DNA of 7,850 bases, taken from Bacillota bacterium (GTDB lineage: Bacteria > Bacillota > GCA-003054495 > Carboxydocellales > JAJZTU01). Positions 5,636 to 7,850 of the stretch are shown piece by piece. Numbering within the stretch: position 1 is the first letter of the stretch; each line of letters starts with the position of its first letter. The stretch spans positions 1-7,850 of the forward strand of contig JAJZTU010000154.1 in assembly GCA_021848765.1 (NCBI GenBank), written 5' to 3'. Both the position numbers and the translations under genes were made by a program. Under the pieces are notes generated by a model. That model was given only the letters and a program-made list of their open reading frames with translations. It was not told the DNA's origin and did no database searches.

Positions 5636-6489
5636 AGTACACAACACTCCTCCCCCCGTTTGATGACCAGTCCTGCTTCCGCTGCCAAAACCACTGCCCC
5701 CGGAGTAGGCTGCACTATTTTATTTACCCCACAGCGCACGGCCAGTTGGTCCAATTGCGCCCGGTATTTGCCCTTAGGCCGCATACACCCCAGGTGAATA
5801 GGCACGGCAGGAAAATCCTCCCGGGCTTTACAGAGTACCCGTACTACCTCCTCCAGTCCCGGCGGTTCTTTCCCGGCATAAGGAGTACCACGGGTAGGGG
5901 CAAAAACGATGAAGACCAAACCCTGGGCACCCAACTCCCGCAATAGCTCCAGAGCCTGATATTCCCCGCTGATTTGGCCTCCCCGCAGGCCGATGCAAAT
6001 GTGGGGCAGCACTTTAACCTTGGCTTGAAGTCCGGTATAAACCCGGACATAATCCTCCACAGTTTTATCCAGGCCGTAAACTTCCCTGATTGTCTCATTA
6101 TCCCCGACAAAATCAAAGGAAATCACATCAGCTACCTGGCTGAGCTGCTCTATTTCATGTTCATCCACAAGCCCGACATGCAGGTTGGTTTTACGCCGGC
6201 TGGCTTTAATTTCGCTTAATGTGGAAAGATACCGGGACACCGGTACCTTCCCACCCTGGTCACAGCCACCGGAAATCAGGCAGCTGGTAATATCCGGTCC
6301 TAACTGCTTACTCCAATCGGTGACAGGGACCATCTTCTCCAGGTAGTGCCCGTTACAATGGGCACATTTTAACCCGCACCGGTTACCGGTAACACTGATG
6401 GCCCTGGTTTTGGCCGGGAAATCAAATTCTATTTCGTCAGGGAAGTTAGCCTGGCGCACCTGCCAGGCTTTGCTGATCAATTCTTCCAT
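5632..6489 (-). CDS. COG1856-like radical SAM protein, probable second half of LipS1/LipS2 lipoyl synthase
   Basis: This 285-residue radical SAM protein is distantly related to biotin synthase and resembles the uncharacterised COG1856 group. The cluster motif is CGLKCAHC (C38, C42, C45), followed by NGHYLEKM. SCLISGGCDQGG (C70, C76) follows, then HICIGLRGGQISGE and the late GCMRPKGKYR motif (C235). C253 and a terminal GEECCVL (C282, C283) are further possible cluster ligands. It is the direct partner of the BioB-like gene, sharing an ATGA overlap, and lies 44 nt after gcvPB. I infer that the two proteins together insert sulfur at C6 and C8 of octanoyl groups on the H-protein. The ATG at 6489 is chosen because AGAAGGGG lies 10 nt upstream and family members start near MEELISKAWQ; the longer reading from 6579 would overlap gcvPB. 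Which of LipS1 and LipS2 it is cannot be settled from sequence memory alone. Confidence 0.8.
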   Translation of the reverse strand: MEELISKAWQVRQANFPDEIEFDFPAKTRAISVTGNRCGLKCAHCNGHYLEKMVPVTDWSKQLGPDITSCLISGGCDQGGKVPVSRYLSTLSEIKASRRKTNLHVGLVDEHEIEQLSQVADVISFDFVGDNETIREVYGLDKTVEDYVRVYTGLQAKVKVLPHICIGLRGGQISGEYQALELLRELGAQGLVFIVFAPTRGTPYAGKEPPGLEEVVRVLCKAREDFPAVPIHLGCMRPKGKYRAQLDQLAVRCGVNKIVQPTPGAVVLAAEAGLVIKRGEECCVL

Positions 6490-6533
6490 CCTGCCAAATC
6501 CCCTTCTAACTCCAAATGGGTGGATGTAACCTT

Positions 6534-7850
6534 CTACCGGGTTGTTGAGTAACCGTCCACTGAATGATCTGGCGTCCACTTAAGTACAGGCTTCCTGGCC
6601 GCCAGGGTTTCGTCCAGCCGGCCAACCACGGTGTTATGGGGCGCACTTTTTACCAGTCCGGCATTGTCTTCCACTTCAGCGGCTATCTTTAACATGCTTT
6701 CCACAAATTTATCCAGGACATCTTTGCTTTCCGTCTCCGTGGGTTCAACCATCAAAGCCTCTTCCACGATTAACGGGAAGTAGATGGTAGGCGGGTGATA
6801 ACCGTAATCCAACAAACGTTTGGCCAGGTCCAGGGTGTGTACCCCATGGACCTTTTGCTGCTTAGAGTTTAACACAAATTCATGCTTGCAAATCCGGTCA
6901 TAGGGCAAATTAAAACGCCCCTTAAGTCTGGCCATCAGGTAGTTAGCGTTAAGGACCGCATGTTCACTTACAGCCTTAAGCCCTTCACCACCCAGGGCCC
7001 GTAAATAGGTATAGGCTTTCACTACCACCCCGAAATTGCCGTAGAAACTATGGACTTTTCCAATGGATTGGGGCCGGTCATAATCCAGGAAGTACCTGCC
7101 TTCCTTTTCCCCTATTACCGGCTTCGGCAGAAAAGGCGCCAGGAAATCCTTAACACCCACAGGGCCTGAGCCCGGGCCGCCACCGCCATGGGGAGTGGAA
7201 AAGGTTTTGTGCAGGTTAAAGTGGACTACATCAAAACCCATATCTCCTGGCCTGGCTATTCCCATTATAGCATTAGCATTTGCTCCGTCATAGTACAGCA
7301 GCCCGCCTTTACTGTGCACAATTCCGGCTATTTCAGTGATATTCTCATCAAACAGCCCCAAAGTGTTGGGATTGGTAAGCATCAGGGCAGCCACATCATC
7401 ATCCATTACCGCACGCAGGGCATCCACGTCCACGCCGCCCCGCTCATCAGACTTGACCTGGACAACCTGATAACCGCAAACATTGGCAGTTGCCGGGTTA
7501 GTCCCGTGAGCAGAATCGGGAACAATAACCTTGGTCCTGTGTTCACCCCTGTGTTGATGATAGGCACGGATAATCATCATTCCGGTAAACTCACCGTGAG
7601 CGCCGGCAACAGGCTGCAGGGTTACTCCGGCCATACCCCCGATTTCAGCCAGGTACTGCTCAGTCTTAGCCATAAGTTCCAAAGCCCCCTGGGACAACTC
7701 CTCCGGTTGGTAGGGGTGAAGGGCGGCAAATCCGGGCAATCTTGCCGCATCCTCATTTACCTTGGGATTATATTTCATTGTACAGGAACCCAGGGGATAG
7801 AACCCGGAATCAACTCCATGGTTTAATTTGGATAGTCCCGTAAAGTGACG
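6534..7850 (-). CDS. gcvPB: Glycine dehydrogenase (decarboxylating) subunit 2, 5' end cut by window
   Basis: This is the C-terminal-half subunit of the split P-protein. With GcvPA it decarboxylates glycine using pyridoxal phosphate and passes the aminomethyl group to lipoyl H-protein. 438 residues are visible, and about 45 N-terminal residues lie beyond the right edge if the usual length of about 485 holds. The reading frame is open to base 7850, starting RHFTGLSKLNHGVDSGFYPL and continuing into GSCTMKYNP, so an ATG at 7778 would be an internal methionine and not the start. The PLP lysine is in FNLHKTFSTPHGGGGPG (K215 of the visible part, codon near 7208-7206). YYDGANANAIMG and NPNTLGLFDENI are also typical. 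It is the first visible gene of the lipoylation operon. By analogy gcvT, gcvH and gcvPA should lie just upstream, outside the window. Confidence 0.97.
   Translation of the reverse strand, partial: RHFTGLSKLNHGVDSGFYPLGSCTMKYNPKVNEDAARLPGFAALHPYQPEELSQGALELMAKTEQYLAEIGGMAGVTLQPVAGAHGEFTGMMIIRAYHQHRGEHRTKVIVPDSAHGTNPATANVCGYQVVQVKSDERGGVDVDALRAVMDDDVAALMLTNPNTLGLFDENITEIAGIVHSKGGLLYYDGANANAIMGIARPGDMGFDVVHFNLHKTFSTPHGGGGPGSGPVGVKDFLAPFLPKPVIGEKEGRYFLDYDRPQSIGKVHSFYGNFGVVVKAYTYLRALGGEGLKAVSEHAVLNANYLMARLKGRFNLPYDRICKHEFVLNSKQQKVHGVHTLDLAKRLLDYGYHPPTIYFPLIVEEALMVEPTETESKDVLDKFVESMLKIAAEVEDNAGLVKSAPHNTVVGRLDETLAARKPVLKWTPDHSVDGYSTTR

Noticed and set aside
5632..6579. Longer start for the COG1856-like radical SAM protein at 6579
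   Set aside because: It would overlap the end of gcvPB by 46 nt, and the extra 30 residues look like antisense-type filler; the ATG at 6489 has AGAAGGGG 10 nt upstream and a family-like N-terminus.
7188..7826. 212-residue open frame on the plus strand
   Set aside because: It is antisense to gcvPB, which is strongly conserved in the minus frame across the whole stretch.

Overview
The window reads as a piece of a Gram-positive anaerobe's chromosome, probably a strictly anaerobic Clostridia/Peptococcaceae-type Firmicute. This is inferred from strong GGAGG-type ribosome sites, a split glycine dehydrogenase (GcvPB), a stand-alone glutamate formiminotransferase-type protein, a LipM-type octanoyltransferase, and a purine-riboswitch-like leader with an intrinsic terminator. 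Every gene I can support is on the minus strand, so the window is best read from right to left. Both ends cut through genes.

Block 1 (7850 to 3850, minus) is a glycine-cleavage and lipoylation operon. It runs gcvPB (5' end missing), a COG1856-like radical SAM protein, a BioB-like radical SAM protein with a C-terminal CxxC, and lipM. The last three genes are tightly packed (4-nt overlap, then a 16-nt gap). I read the two radical SAM proteins as the two-protein lipoyl synthase LipS1/LipS2, first described in Thermococcus kodakarensis, replacing classical LipA. LipM would put octanoyl on the H-protein, LipS1/S2 would insert the two sulfurs, and GcvPA/PB would use the lipoylated H-protein.

Block 2 (3849 to 3164) holds a six-unit degenerate 12-bp repeat running into the lipM stop codon, then a 192-residue protein of unknown function.

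Block 3 (about 3126 to 1, minus) is a second operon with its own promoter (TATAAT). Its leader closely resembles a purine-riboswitch aptamer: P1/P2/P3, L2 AAUAUGG and L3 CCGUCAA are recognisable, but the ligand-binding J2/3 strand is different. A terminator follows, and its 5' arm is the 3' end of the aptamer. Next come a formiminotransferase, a cyclase/isatin-hydrolase-family metal hydrolase, and an allantoinase/dihydroorotase-type cyclic amidohydrolase (3' end missing).

The two operons fit together as one-carbon and glycine metabolism. A working hypothesis is anaerobic purine (xanthine) ring breakdown: ring-opening hydrolases lead to formiminoglycine, the formimino group passes to tetrahydrofolate, and the freed glycine enters the glycine cleavage system. 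The purine-like switch, whose architecture suggests ligand-ON antitermination, would then be a substrate sensor for the pathway. The pathway assignment and the ligand are inference, while the folds, motifs and gene order are visible.
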